From: JAJDTT01 sp022827025
Lineage (GTDB): Bacteria; Acidobacteriota; UBA6911; RPQK01; JAJDTT01
DNA: 64,000 nucleotides
Reading direction: 5' to 3'
NCBI GenBank assembly: GCA_965203535.1
Contig: OZ241897.1
Location: forward strand, 992,001-1,056,000
A model generated the notes under the pieces. The model saw nothing but the letters and a program-made list of their open reading frames with translations, was not told the DNA's origin and did no database searches. The stretch's first letter is position 1. Each line of letters begins with the position of its first letter. Below are positions 29,411 to 38,795 of the stretch, piece after piece. The translations under genes were made by a program, and so were the position numbers.

Positions 29411-31133
29411 GGCCTTGCTTCATCTCCTCGGCGATGTAGTCGGACGTGCGCCAGGCCAGCGCCGTGATGGTCAGGGTGGGGTTCTTGTCGGGATTGCTGA
29501 CGAACGGCGCGGCATCCGCCACGAAGAGGTTCGGGACCTCGTGACCCTGGCAATACTGGTTCAGGGCCGAACTCCGGGGGTCGTTCCCCATCCGAACCGT
29601 TCCCAACTCATGGATGATGGTACCGGGAACCGAAATCCCCTTTCCGTCCAGGCGGGGCGACCGGCGGCCCAGCACCTGCCCCCCCATGGACTCGATGAGG
29701 TCGACGAAGGTCCGCTCCATGTGCCTGGCCTGCTTCCACTCGTAGTCGCTCCACTTGAAGTGGAACCGCAGCACCGGGATGCCCCATTTGTCCACGGTCA
29801 CCGGATCCAGCTCACAGTAGCTCAGATTGTTGGGGATCATCTCGCCCCGGCCGGCGAACGCAACGAAGGCTCCATATTCCCGGCGGATCCGGTCCTTGAG
29901 CTGCCGTCCGTAGCCGCCGATCCGGGCCACCTGGCCCTGGAAACTGCCGACGCCCGGCATACCGAAGCCGCCGCCGATCTCGATGTGGTATCCCCGGGGG
30001 AAGTCCTTGTTCTTCTTGTCCCACTCCCACCACGGAGAGTAGACGTGGCCCCCGCTGAAACCGTCCGTGTCGTAGTGCGGCATGCCCTCCAGGGCCGGCA
30101 CGTATCCGCTGACGCCCAGACCCACCGTGTCCATCAGGAACCGGCCCACCACTCCCGAGTTGTTGGCCAGGCCCTGGGGAAAGCGGCTGGACCGGGAGTT
30201 GAGCAACAGCCGCGCCGACTCGCAGGCGCTGGCGGCCAGCACCACGACCCGGCAGCGGATCTGCCGCTCGGTTCGAGTCTTCTTGTCGATGTAGGAGACG
30301 GCCGTGACCCGGCCGTTCTCGTCACTCAGGATCTCCCTCGCCATGGCCCGGTCGAAGATCTTCAGCTTGCCCGTCTTCAGGGCGGGCAGGATCTGGACCT
30401 GGCTGGAGGCGTAGTTGGAAGCGGTGATGCAGCCCCGGCCGCACTGCCCGCAATAGTGGCAGGCGGGCCTTCCGTTCAACGGCTTGGTAATGACCGCCCG
30501 CCGCATGGGAATGCACGGGATGTTCATTCGGCTGCAGGCTTGCTTGATGAGATGCTCGTGGGCCTTGGGGGGCGGGCACGGTTGGAAGATGCCGTCGGGC
30601 GCGCTCCGGATTCCCTCGATGCTCCCGGTGACGCCGATGAAGGACTCGGCCTTGTCGTAGTAGGGGGCCAGGTCGTCGTAGGTGATGGGCCAGTCGGTGC
30701 CCAGTCCGTCCATGGACCAGGGCAGGAAATCGTAGTCGGCGAACCGAAGTGAGATCCGGCCGTAGTGGTTGGTGCGGCCTCCCAGGATCCGGGACCGGAA
30801 CCAGCGGAATTCGCTGCCCGGCGCCACCGTGTAGGGTTCGCCCTCCAGATCCCAGGCGCCGTTGGGCGCCCGAAAGAAACCCCAGGGCTGCCTACCGAAG
30901 TAATGGGCCCCACCTTCGCCGGCGCCCCGGTGATCCACGTGGTGCGGGAGCATGTGCTCCTTGTAGTCCTTTTCGGGATCCAGCATGGGACCCGCTTCCA
31001 GGAGCGCCACCTCGATGCCCTTCCCGGTCAGGACCTGGACCGCGGCGCCGCCGCCGGCGCCCGAGCCGATGACCACCACGTCGTAGACCTTGGGACTCCG
31101 AATGACCTCGAGCACGTGGCTATTCAAGCACAA
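29403..31133 (-). CDS. GMC-family FAD-dependent oxidoreductase
   Basis: Catalytic flavoprotein oxidising an alcohol or sugar. About 576 aa with a TTG start at 31133; a GTG at 31115 would give 570 aa, and no strong ribosome-binding site decides. FAD motif: YDVVVIGSGAGGGAAVQVL. A cysteine cluster CHYCGQCGRGC (about 232-242) resembles the Fe-S ligand region of FAD-GDH/fructose dehydrogenase. The C-terminal GMC block HELGTVRMGNDPRSS and NPTLTITALAWR supplies the catalytic His and Asn. No signal peptide is seen, which fits co-export with the Tat-signal-bearing small subunit. Confidence 0.9.
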   Translation of the reverse strand: MCLNSHVLEVIRSPKVYDVVVIGSGAGGGAAVQVLTGKGIEVALLEAGPMLDPEKDYKEHMLPHHVDHRGAGEGGAHYFGRQPWGFFRAPNGAWDLEGEPYTVAPGSEFRWFRSRILGGRTNHYGRISLRFADYDFLPWSMDGLGTDWPITYDDLAPYYDKAESFIGVTGSIEGIRSAPDGIFQPCPPPKAHEHLIKQACSRMNIPCIPMRRAVITKPLNGRPACHYCGQCGRGCITASNYASSQVQILPALKTGKLKIFDRAMAREILSDENGRVTAVSYIDKKTRTERQIRCRVVVLAASACESARLLLNSRSSRFPQGLANNSGVVGRFLMDTVGLGVSGYVPALEGMPHYDTDGFSGGHVYSPWWEWDKKNKDFPRGYHIEIGGGFGMPGVGSFQGQVARIGGYGRQLKDRIRREYGAFVAFAGRGEMIPNNLSYCELDPVTVDKWGIPVLRFHFKWSDYEWKQARHMERTFVDLIESMGGQVLGRRSPRLDGKGISVPGTIIHELGTVRMGNDPRSSALNQYCQGHEVPNLFVADAAPFVSNPDKNPTLTITALAWRTSDYIAEEMKQGHV

Positions 31134-31185
31134 GCAACCGTCGAGAAAAAGGGGCGTGAGGCGGGAACAGGACTCCCCTTCCGGG

Positions 31186-32640
31186 TCAAGAACGAATTGA
31201 AGAATGAGGAATACGCCAAAGCAGCGATCGGGCCTCAGCCAACACCTTGCCGGCCAACACTGACTGACGCCGGGTGTTGAAGGGCCCGGGACCTGACTCG
31301 ATCACCCGAATCCTTCCGCGGCCGCCCGGTCTCCAACGCCGTGCAAACAAGGGAGAGGCGTGCCCGCCGAACACGGTGACCAGGTCCAGGTTCAGGGCGC
31401 CGGCCAGATGCTGACCCAGCGAGTCGTAGCCGACGTAGAACCGGCACTGGCGCAGAAGCGCTCCGAACTCCGCGACCGGCCCCTGAAACAGGACCAGTCG
31501 AACCGGCTCCGAGCCGGAATCGTCCGGAAGCGGCCGTCCCCCGAAGATACGGGCCGTGCCCAGACCCCTTTCCCTGGTCCCAAGGTACAGCTGCCGGGCC
31601 CGCTCCAGTTCATCGTCTCCCAAGCCGGCATCCAGCACCAGCGTCGCCCCCTGATCCAGCAAGTCTGTCACCAATGACCGCTCGAAGGCGGAGACCGTTT
31701 CACCATCCCGATGAATTCTCTTGTCCGGATTGCCTCCGACTCCCAAATTCATGCCCACTAGAATCGGTTCCCGGCCCAGATTCAGGTGGCTCATCGTCTC
31801 ATGGGCCCATCCCAGCACCGAATCCTCGAGATGCAGGGCCGGACCCCGCACGGGAGACTCGGGATGGGAACGGAACATCTCGCGCAGCCATCGCTGCAGA
31901 TCCTCCAGTTGGCTGTTGGCCTCCGGCTCCTGCCCCGAAAACGAAGGATCCCAGCCGAAGTAGCTCTTCTCTTCCCATCCGATTGGAACCAGGGGCAGGA
32001 GTCCACTTTGGAGAAAACGGGAATCGGGATTGATGACGACGAAGTCCCGACCGGCCACCAGACCCCGGGTTTCCTCGTAAACGGCATCCGCAAGCTCGAC
32101 CCAGGTCGACAGGCGATCCAGCAGGGAGCCGTGGCGCGGATAGGAGAGTTCGCGGGTCCGGAAACGGCTCAAGTCGGCCGCGATCAGGCCGGCGTTCTTG
32201 CGGCTCCCCAGGAACACGATCTCGGCATCGGGAAAGGCGTCCAGGCAGGTTCGGACTATGACGCCGGTGAGCAGGAGGTCGGCGCCGAGGGTCACCCGGG
32301 AGGGGATCAGCACCCGCTTGATCCGCTGCGAGAGGGCCGGAGTCTCCCTGCGGACCAGTCTCCGAATCCGCACCAAGAGGGCTTCTTCGTCCTCCAGTCC
32401 CATCCCTCCGAGCCTCTCATGGAACGAACGCGCTTCTGGAAGTCGACGGACCCGGGAGACGATCCGGGCCATCAACTGCTGCTGGAGCCGTCGATCCCCG
32501 GCCAGGAAGGAGTCGCCCAACGGTTCGATCAAATCCCGGAACAGGCGCTGCGTCCCGGTCGGGGCGCGCCCGGGGTCCGGCGAGAGAGCAGGACCCAGAT
32601 AGGAGTCCAAGACTTCCCGGACCGGAAATCGTGGGGTCAT
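31186..32640 (-). CDS. glycosyltransferase family 9-like protein
   Basis: A 484-aa soluble protein with a heptosyltransferase (GT9)-like layout: an N-terminal RVLIPSRVTLGADLLLTGVIV segment with DAEIVFLGSRKNAGL, and a C-terminal half with ILVGMNLGVGGNPDKRI, VLDAGLGDDELERA and CRFYVGYDSLGQHLAGALNL followed by VTVFGG (the D-x-x-x-x-H nucleotide-sugar site of GT9). A helical N-terminal extension of about 100 residues is unusual. The start ATG at 32640 follows the RND gene stop by 6 nt, indicating co-transcription. The acceptor is unknown; an envelope glycan is plausible. Confidence 0.72.
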   Translation of the reverse strand: MTPRFPVREVLDSYLGPALSPDPGRAPTGTQRLFRDLIEPLGDSFLAGDRRLQQQLMARIVSRVRRLPEARSFHERLGGMGLEDEEALLVRIRRLVRRETPALSQRIKRVLIPSRVTLGADLLLTGVIVRTCLDAFPDAEIVFLGSRKNAGLIAADLSRFRTRELSYPRHGSLLDRLSTWVELADAVYEETRGLVAGRDFVVINPDSRFLQSGLLPLVPIGWEEKSYFGWDPSFSGQEPEANSQLEDLQRWLREMFRSHPESPVRGPALHLEDSVLGWAHETMSHLNLGREPILVGMNLGVGGNPDKRIHRDGETVSAFERSLVTDLLDQGATLVLDAGLGDDELERARQLYLGTRERGLGTARIFGGRPLPDDSGSEPVRLVLFQGPVAEFGALLRQCRFYVGYDSLGQHLAGALNLDLVTVFGGHASPLFARRWRPGGRGRIRVIESGPGPFNTRRQSVLAGKVLAEARSLLWRIPHSSIRS

Positions 32641-32646
32641 CGGCAA

Positions 32647-35600
32647 CTAGCCCTGGGGGCTCCCGCCTTTCACCGGAGCAGCGATCAGAGCCGGAGGTTC
32701 CGGTTCTTGCACGCGAGGGCGCCCCAGGAGCCACCGGGCGGCTCGTCCCAGGTCCTCCAGAATCATGTAGGTGCACGGCACCAGAACCAGAATGACCGGA
32801 GACGAGAATACGACGCCGAACGCCAGGGAGACCGCCATGGGAATGAGGAACTGGGCCTGGAGGCTCGTTTCCAGGAGCAATGGAGTCAGGCCGGCGAAAG
32901 TGGTCACGGAGGTGAGGAAGATGGGCCGGAACCGAGCCGACCCGGCCGTCAGGATCGACTCCCGGAGCGGGACTCCGGCACGCCGTTGCCGGTTGACGTA
33001 ATCGACCAGGATGAGGCTGTCGTTCACGACCACGCCCGCCAGGGCCACGATGCCGAATATGGAGAGGATGCTCAGGTCCATTCCCAGGATCTTGTGCCCC
33101 AGAAAGGCGCCCACCAGGCCGAAGGGAATCGCGCTCATGATGAGCAGGGGCTGGAAATAGGACCGGAGAGGAATGGCCAACAAGGCGAATATGGCGGCCA
33201 GCGCCATGCCGAAGCCCTTGAGGAGTCCGTCGATCGTCTCGCTTTGCTGCTCTTGCTGGCCCTCCAACGAATAGGTCAGGCCCGGAAACTGCCGCAAAAG
33301 GGAGGGAAGGTAGTCACTTTCCAGTTCTGCCAGGATTTCGTTGGAGTTGGCCCGTTGAGTGTCCACTTCCGCGGTCACGCTGACGGAGCGATTCCGGTCC
33401 ACCCGGCGGATGGCTGCGAAACCACGGCTCAGCTCCGAATCGGCCACCACCGAAAAGGGAACCTCTCCGCCCTCCGGGGTCCGGATCCGCATCCCCTCCA
33501 TCTGCCCCAGGGAACGGCGCCGGTCCGAGGGATACCGGACCATGATCTTGACCTCGTCCCGGCCCCGCTGAATCCGCTGGACCTCTTCTCCGTAGAAAGC
33601 TTGCCGGATCTGTCTTGCCAGGTCCGCCTGCGTCAGGCCCAGCGACTCGGCGGCCGGATGAATCTTGAGCTGGATTTCCTGCTTGCCGGCCCGGAAAGAA
33701 TCGGCGATGTCGTAGACCCCGGTGTATTCGTTCAATTTCAGCTTGAGCTGGCGCGCGGCCTCCTGCAGATGGTCCAGGTCGGGGCCGGAGAACTGGACGT
33801 TGATGGGAGCCCCCGCGTCGAAGATCGAGGCCGAGTAGCTGAGTTCCACGGCATCCGGGATGGTCCCCGTCAGTTCCCGCCAGCGGTTGCCGATCTCCGT
33901 GCTGCTGATGAGCCTTCCGTCCGGTGCCCGGGGCCGTTCTTCGGACGGCGCCAATTCGATGTTCACCTCTCCCAGGTGGGCACCGGTAAACCGGGATGTG
34001 TTTCCACTCTGCCGATTCTGAAGGACGCGGGTAGGTTGTTCCCCCACGGAAGTCAGCACATGGCGGAAGACGCTGGCCGAGCCGTCTCCCTGGCTGGAAG
34101 AGTCGAGTTCCTCCCTGAGCAGCGAAGCGGCCCGCTCCACCTTTCTCATCGCACGGGCCGTGACCTCGGCCGGAGTGCCCTGAGGCATGGTCAGGAAGGC
34201 CATGACGTTGTCCGCCTCTACCGGAGGGAAGAAATTGAACTTGATTCGTCCGCCCAGAATCAGGCCGACGACCAGCACCAGGGTGGAAACGCCCAGGGCC
34301 GCCGTCAGGTAGCGCCACTCGACGGCCACGCTCAGGAAGGGTTCGTAGACTCGCTTGACGAATCGTTTGAGCTGGCGCGAGATCAGGTCCTGGAAGCGGT
34401 TCCACAACCCGGACAATCCCCGTTTCCGCAGCCTCTCGGAGCGTCTCAGGTGGGAGAGGTGATGGGGCAGGATGAGCAGGGACTCCACCAGTGAAAAGAC
34501 CAGTGTGGGCAGGACCACCAGGGGAATGACCCGCATGATCTTCCCGGTGGCGCCTTCGATCATCAGCAACGGCGAGAAGGCGGCTACCGTGGTCGCCACC
34601 GCGAAGAACACGGGAATCATCATCTCGTGTGTGCCGTCGATGACCGCCCGCAGCTTGGGCTTCCCCTGTTCGTATTGGGAAAAGATGTTCTCGCCGACGA
34701 CAATGGCGTCGTCCACCACAATTCCCAGCACGACGATGAAGGCGAACAGGGAGATCAGGTTGATGGAGACGTCCAGATGGGGCAATGCCAGAAGGCAGCC
34801 CATAAACGAAATGGGGATGCCCAGGCTGACCCAGAACGCCAGGCCGACCCTCAAAAACAACGTCAGAGTCAGAACCACCAGCGCCAACCCCGCCAAGCCG
34901 TTCTTGATCAGTAGATCGAGCCGGCTCCGCAGGATGCGGGAGTCGTCCTTCCAGGTGGTCAGCGTCAGGCCTTCCGGCAACTGGAGCTGTTTCTGCTTGA
35001 CGTACTCGCGAACGGCGGCGGCAATCTCCAGAGCGCTCTGCCTCCCGACCCGGAAGACCTGGACCAGGATGGCCGGCTCACCGTCGAACCGGGCCACCTG
35101 ATCGGTTTCGGCGAATCCGTCCACGACCCGGGCGACATCTCCCAGAAGGACCCGCGTGCCGTCCGGTCTCGAGAGCAGAGTCAACTGCCGGAATTCCTCC
35201 CCCACGTAGGCCTGACTCTTGGTTCTCAGCAGGATCTCTCCGGCCTCGGTCCTCACCGAGCCCCCGGGCAGGTCGAGGGAGGATCGGCGGACGGCCAGCG
35301 CCACCTGATCGAAGGAAAGGCCGTGCCGAAGCAGGGCGTCCTCCGAAACCTCGATGGAGACTTCATAGGGGCGGGCGCTCGACAACTCGGCCTGGGTGAT
35401 CCCGGGCAGAGAGACGACCTCGTCCCGAACCTGCTCGGCGACCCGCTTGAGGGTCCGTTCGTCGGCCGGTCCCGAGACGGCTATGTTGATGACCTGATTG
35501 CGGACGATGAACTCCTGGATGACCGGCTGCTCGGCCTCCTCCGGAAAGGTGCTGATGGCGTCCACACGGCCCTTGACGTCGTCCAGGAGTTCCCGGGCAT

Positions 35601-35901
35601 CGGTTCCCTCCAGGATTTCGACGTTCACGATGCCCATGCCCTCGGAAGCCGTCGACGTGATCCGTTTGACTCCGGCAAGGCTTTGAACAGACTCCTCGAT
35701 CCGGATACAGATTCCCTCTTCGACCTCCTCGGGCGCGGCGCCCGGATAGACCACCGACACGCTGATCAGGTCTGTCGAGAACTCGGGGAAGACCTCTTTT
35801 CGAATCTCGGGAAGGGAGAGGGCGCCGCCCACCAGGATCACGACCATCAGCAGGTTGGCCACGACCCCGTTGGACGCGAACCAGGCGACGAGTCCCTTCA
35901 T
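32647..35901 (-). CDS. efflux RND transporter permease (first)
   Basis: Proton-driven inner-membrane pump subunit, 1084 aa, of the AcrB/MexB-like superfamily. It has 12 predicted membrane segments in two halves, each followed by a large periplasmic domain. N-terminus: FASNGVVANLLMVVILVGGA; periplasmic YPGAAPEEVEEGICIRIEESV; TM4 proton-relay Asp pair in VVLGIVVDDAIVVGENIF; late TM repeat VALAGVVVNDSLILVDYV. No adaptor or outer-membrane gene is adjacent on its strand; the unlinked adaptor and OMF genes at 37.5-46.7 kb could serve it. Followed closely by the GT9-like gene. Confidence 0.93.
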   Translation of the reverse strand: MKGLVAWFASNGVVANLLMVVILVGGALSLPEIRKEVFPEFSTDLISVSVVYPGAAPEEVEEGICIRIEESVQSLAGVKRITSTASEGMGIVNVEILEGTDARELLDDVKGRVDAISTFPEEAEQPVIQEFIVRNQVINIAVSGPADERTLKRVAEQVRDEVVSLPGITQAELSSARPYEVSIEVSEDALLRHGLSFDQVALAVRRSSLDLPGGSVRTEAGEILLRTKSQAYVGEEFRQLTLLSRPDGTRVLLGDVARVVDGFAETDQVARFDGEPAILVQVFRVGRQSALEIAAAVREYVKQKQLQLPEGLTLTTWKDDSRILRSRLDLLIKNGLAGLALVVLTLTLFLRVGLAFWVSLGIPISFMGCLLALPHLDVSINLISLFAFIVVLGIVVDDAIVVGENIFSQYEQGKPKLRAVIDGTHEMMIPVFFAVATTVAAFSPLLMIEGATGKIMRVIPLVVLPTLVFSLVESLLILPHHLSHLRRSERLRKRGLSGLWNRFQDLISRQLKRFVKRVYEPFLSVAVEWRYLTAALGVSTLVLVVGLILGGRIKFNFFPPVEADNVMAFLTMPQGTPAEVTARAMRKVERAASLLREELDSSSQGDGSASVFRHVLTSVGEQPTRVLQNRQSGNTSRFTGAHLGEVNIELAPSEERPRAPDGRLISSTEIGNRWRELTGTIPDAVELSYSASIFDAGAPINVQFSGPDLDHLQEAARQLKLKLNEYTGVYDIADSFRAGKQEIQLKIHPAAESLGLTQADLARQIRQAFYGEEVQRIQRGRDEVKIMVRYPSDRRRSLGQMEGMRIRTPEGGEVPFSVVADSELSRGFAAIRRVDRNRSVSVTAEVDTQRANSNEILAELESDYLPSLLRQFPGLTYSLEGQQEQQSETIDGLLKGFGMALAAIFALLAIPLRSYFQPLLIMSAIPFGLVGAFLGHKILGMDLSILSIFGIVALAGVVVNDSLILVDYVNRQRRAGVPLRESILTAGSARFRPIFLTSVTTFAGLTPLLLETSLQAQFLIPMAVSLAFGVVFSSPVILVLVPCTYMILEDLGRAARWLLGRPRVQEPEPPALIAAPVKGGSPQG

Positions 35902-36142
35902 GGTGACACCTCGCGGCTGGAATCCGCCTGAACCTGGTACGCCACGCCGCCGTTACCCGTTGCTGGAGAATCGAGTTGTCTCGCCTTCACGAAGCGATGA
36001 CTCCGCCTGTCTGGTCCCACCGCACGTCCAATCGTCCCGAATCGGATTCGCTGTTTCCGATTCGCGACCACCATGGTGTTTGCTCCGATTTCGATATTGT
36101 ACCTGTTTGCAGACGATATGGATCGACCGGCCGCTCGTTGCG

Positions 36143-37186
36143 TTAGTCGCCGCCGTCCCGATGATCCGGGTAGAACTGTTTGCAATATCGTCGATAGATC
36201 CCGATCTCGCCGTCGGACCGGCACAGCCGCGGGCGGGACCGGTACCGCTTCCGCCGCCAGATCTCCACATCCTGCAGCACGTCCCACTTCTGCATCAACA
36301 TCATGATCCGGTTCAGGATCTTGGCGCGCATCCGCAGGGGAACGAACCTCAGCCCCATGATCGGCCGTTTCGGCTTCCGTAATTCTCGCACCTGCGCCGC
36401 CAAGACGACCTCGATGACCGCCCCATCGACAGGCGTGGCGAGGATCCAGAGGCGTGAGTCCATGGGGATGGACCGCTCGTGGACCTCGACGAACGAGTAG
36501 CCCAGCCCGAAGACACGGGTGAAGGCCGAAACATCGAACACTATGTCCATGATCCCGGCGATGGTCCGGACCCGCTTGAAATCAAAGCTGCCTTCGAGAC
36601 AAGGGCCGTCGACGGTCACCCGCCCGATTCGGCTGACATTGTCATAGCCGTGGACGTACCGCAGGTGCGCCAAGTCCACGGCGTTTTCCGTCGTTTCCTG
36701 CGGATGGCCGGGAAACCGGAAGGTCTGGAACCTCAATTCGCCCCAGTCGGCACCCGACGGCGGATCCTCGGGAAGGCTCCATTGCGGCGGGCGTCCGTTG
36801 ATCCCCCACCAGGCGAACACCATGCCGAGGACTTCGCGTATCTCGAACACCTTCAGCTTCGCGGCCCTGGGCGGCGGCGCAAAGGGAGTGGCGACACATT
36901 GGCCGGTGACGTCGAACTCGTAGCCGTGAAACGGACAGACGAGACAGTCATCGCGCACCCGGCCTCCGGCATCGGGCCCCAATTCGGCCCCCAAGTGCGG
37001 ACAGACCGCCTCGGCCACGCAGACCCGTCCATCACCGTCGCACCAGGCAACGATCTCCTCGCCCATCCAGGTCTTCTGGATCAGCTTCGCCCTGAGAATG
37101 GCCTCACGGCTGGTAACGAAATACCACCCCTCGGGAAACGGGGACAGCGAGGAGGAGTTGTCAGGCTTGATATTTCTTTTTGCCAT
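36143..37186 (-). CDS. Rieske-type non-haem iron oxygenase
   Basis: Terminal oxygenase-like protein of 347 aa. The Rieske [2Fe-2S] motif is complete: CPHLGAEL (about 62-69) and CLVCPFHGYEF (about 83-93). The catalytic Fe site D-x2-H-x4-H is present in TENAVDLAHLRYVHGY (about 165-180). Overall organisation resembles the KshA/DAF-36 group acting on steroids and related lipids rather than aromatic dioxygenase alpha subunits, as no beta subunit or reductase is adjacent. The substrate is inferred only by family. It is flanked by efflux genes. Confidence 0.83.
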   Translation of the reverse strand: MAKRNIKPDNSSSLSPFPEGWYFVTSREAILRAKLIQKTWMGEEIVAWCDGDGRVCVAEAVCPHLGAELGPDAGGRVRDDCLVCPFHGYEFDVTGQCVATPFAPPPRAAKLKVFEIREVLGMVFAWWGINGRPPQWSLPEDPPSGADWGELRFQTFRFPGHPQETTENAVDLAHLRYVHGYDNVSRIGRVTVDGPCLEGSFDFKRVRTIAGIMDIVFDVSAFTRVFGLGYSFVEVHERSIPMDSRLWILATPVDGAVIEVVLAAQVRELRKPKRPIMGLRFVPLRMRAKILNRIMMLMQKWDVLQDVEIWRRKRYRSRPRLCRSDGEIGIYRRYCKQFYPDHRDGGD

Positions 37187-37534
37187 TTTCCAACGAAGTT
37201 ACATCGTCTGACGGTACCCGTGACCTACGAGCCAAGGTCCTGGCCCTCAGATATCAGTATAAGAATTCTGACCGATTCACGGGTTCGAAACCGAACCGTC
37301 GGCAGATCATCGGCGTGCGGAACAAAACCCACCGGCTCGGCCTTTTCCTCTGGTAGAATAAAACGTCTTTTTTGGCGGAATTTAGTCACAGGCTTCTGCT
37401 TATCTCAGGTCATGTGTTCCCTCAAACCAGCCGTCCTTTCCCGACATAAGGGACAGCCGGTGTGGCCTGGGATCAGCTTCACGAAACGGCCGGCGAATTC
37501 CCGAGCCGCGGCATTATCCGCCAATTAGATCACC
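37187..37534. other. divergent promoter region, no gene seen
   Basis: This 348-nt region lies between the minus-strand Rieske oxygenase and the plus-strand RND adaptor. It is more AT-rich than its flanks and must hold two divergent promoters. I see no RNA gene and no reliable operator. Confidence 0.45.
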
Positions 37535-38743
37535 ATGAGGAAGATACTGGGCTACTTGGTTGCGGTTGCCATCCTGGCCGGTGCCGTGGCCCTGGCCTAT
37601 TACCTGGTTTCGCTGGCACCCGAACCGGAGCGTAGTGAGCCTCCTCCCCAAATCCCGTTTGCGCAGACCGGCCGGGTTGCGGCCGGCTCCGGCGCCATCC
37701 CCGTATATGGCGCCGGAACGGTGCGGCCCGGCGCAGAAGTCGACATTGCTCCCCTTGTCAGCGGCCGCGTCGTCTGGCTGGACACCGGATTCCAGAGCGG
37801 AGGGCGAATCCAGTCCGGTCAACTGATCTTGCGCATCGACAATGCGGACTATCTGCAACGCTTGCGTGAGGCGGAGGCCGATCTCGACACCCATCGTGTG
37901 GCCCTCTTTGTGGCCCAGGAAAAAGGGGCGTTCGCCCGCACTGAATTCGAGGAGTACTCCCGCCAGCAACTCGAGGCGGGAGCTTCGGTGGGAGAACCGG
38001 GTCCCTTGGCTCTGCGGGAACCGGAGATCAAAGCGGCTCGAGCCGCGATACACCGTGTGGAGGTCCAGATTGCCGGCGCCAAGCTGGCGCTGTCCCGAAC
38101 CGAACTGCGGGCGCCGTTTGACGGCTTCGTACGCCACGAGTCGGTGGATACGGGGCAGTTCGTGGCTGCCGGCCAGACCGTTGGGCGGCTGATGGCGGCC
38201 GATTCCGTCGAGGTGGTCGTCCCCCTGTCCGACGCCAACGCGGCCATGATCCCGGGGCTTTGGAAACTTCGCGCGGGAGACGCCGAACGGCGGGTGCCGG
38301 CCCGCGTGACCGCCAGGTTCGACGACGACAGCTATTCCTGGAAGGGCTACGTCGACCGGGCTGAAGTCTCAATCGACGAGCAGACGCGAACCATTGACGC
38401 GATCGTGCGCGTGCCCAACCCCTTCTCCGCGGGTGTTCCGGCCAACGGGTCCGGCGATGCGCCTCCGCTCCTGGTCGGCAAGTTCGTGGAAGTCGAGATC
38501 CAGGGTCTCGCACCTGAGAGCTACTTCCGGGTGCCACGGGCAGCACTGCAACCTGGAAATGAGGTCTGGACGGTAAGCGAAGACAAGACCGTGAGTATTG
38601 TCCCGGTGCACGTCTTGCAGCGTGTCAACGATGAGGCGTTCGTCATCGCCGCTCTCGAAGACCGGCAGTGGGTCATCACCGGAGGCCTCCAGTTTGTCAC
38701 TGAAGGGATGATCGTCCGGACCGGAACCGACCTGGCGCGATGA
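37535..38743 (+). CDS. RND efflux periplasmic adaptor (MFP) subunit
   Basis: Membrane-fusion protein linking the inner-membrane pump to an outer-membrane channel. The 402 aa have an N-terminal membrane anchor (about 5-25), a beta-barrel/lipoyl half APLVSGRVVWLDTGFQSGGRI, an alpha-hairpin (about 105-180), and the second lipoyl half LALSRTELRAPFDGFVRHESVDTGQFV. The HlyD-like barrel follows to the end. It lies 52 nt before the RND permease on the same strand, forming a two-gene unit without an outer-membrane factor. Confidence 0.9.
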   Translation: MRKILGYLVAVAILAGAVALAYYLVSLAPEPERSEPPPQIPFAQTGRVAAGSGAIPVYGAGTVRPGAEVDIAPLVSGRVVWLDTGFQSGGRIQSGQLILRIDNADYLQRLREAEADLDTHRVALFVAQEKGAFARTEFEEYSRQQLEAGASVGEPGPLALREPEIKAARAAIHRVEVQIAGAKLALSRTELRAPFDGFVRHESVDTGQFVAAGQTVGRLMAADSVEVVVPLSDANAAMIPGLWKLRAGDAERRVPARVTARFDDDSYSWKGYVDRAEVSIDEQTRTIDAIVRVPNPFSAGVPANGSGDAPPLLVGKFVEVEIQGLAPESYFRVPRAALQPGNEVWTVSEDKTVSIVPVHVLQRVNDEAFVIAALEDRQWVITGGLQFVTEGMIVRTGTDLAR

Positions 38744-38795
38744 ACCAGACCAGCCGCACTGTCTCCCCCGGCTCACCTTCCATCAGGTCCAGAGG

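Noticed and set aside
31786..34494. A 902-codon plus-strand open frame opposite the GT9-like and RND genes
   Set aside because: The minus-strand genes are well supported. The plus frame is dominated by Gly, Gln, His and Arg and has no start context.
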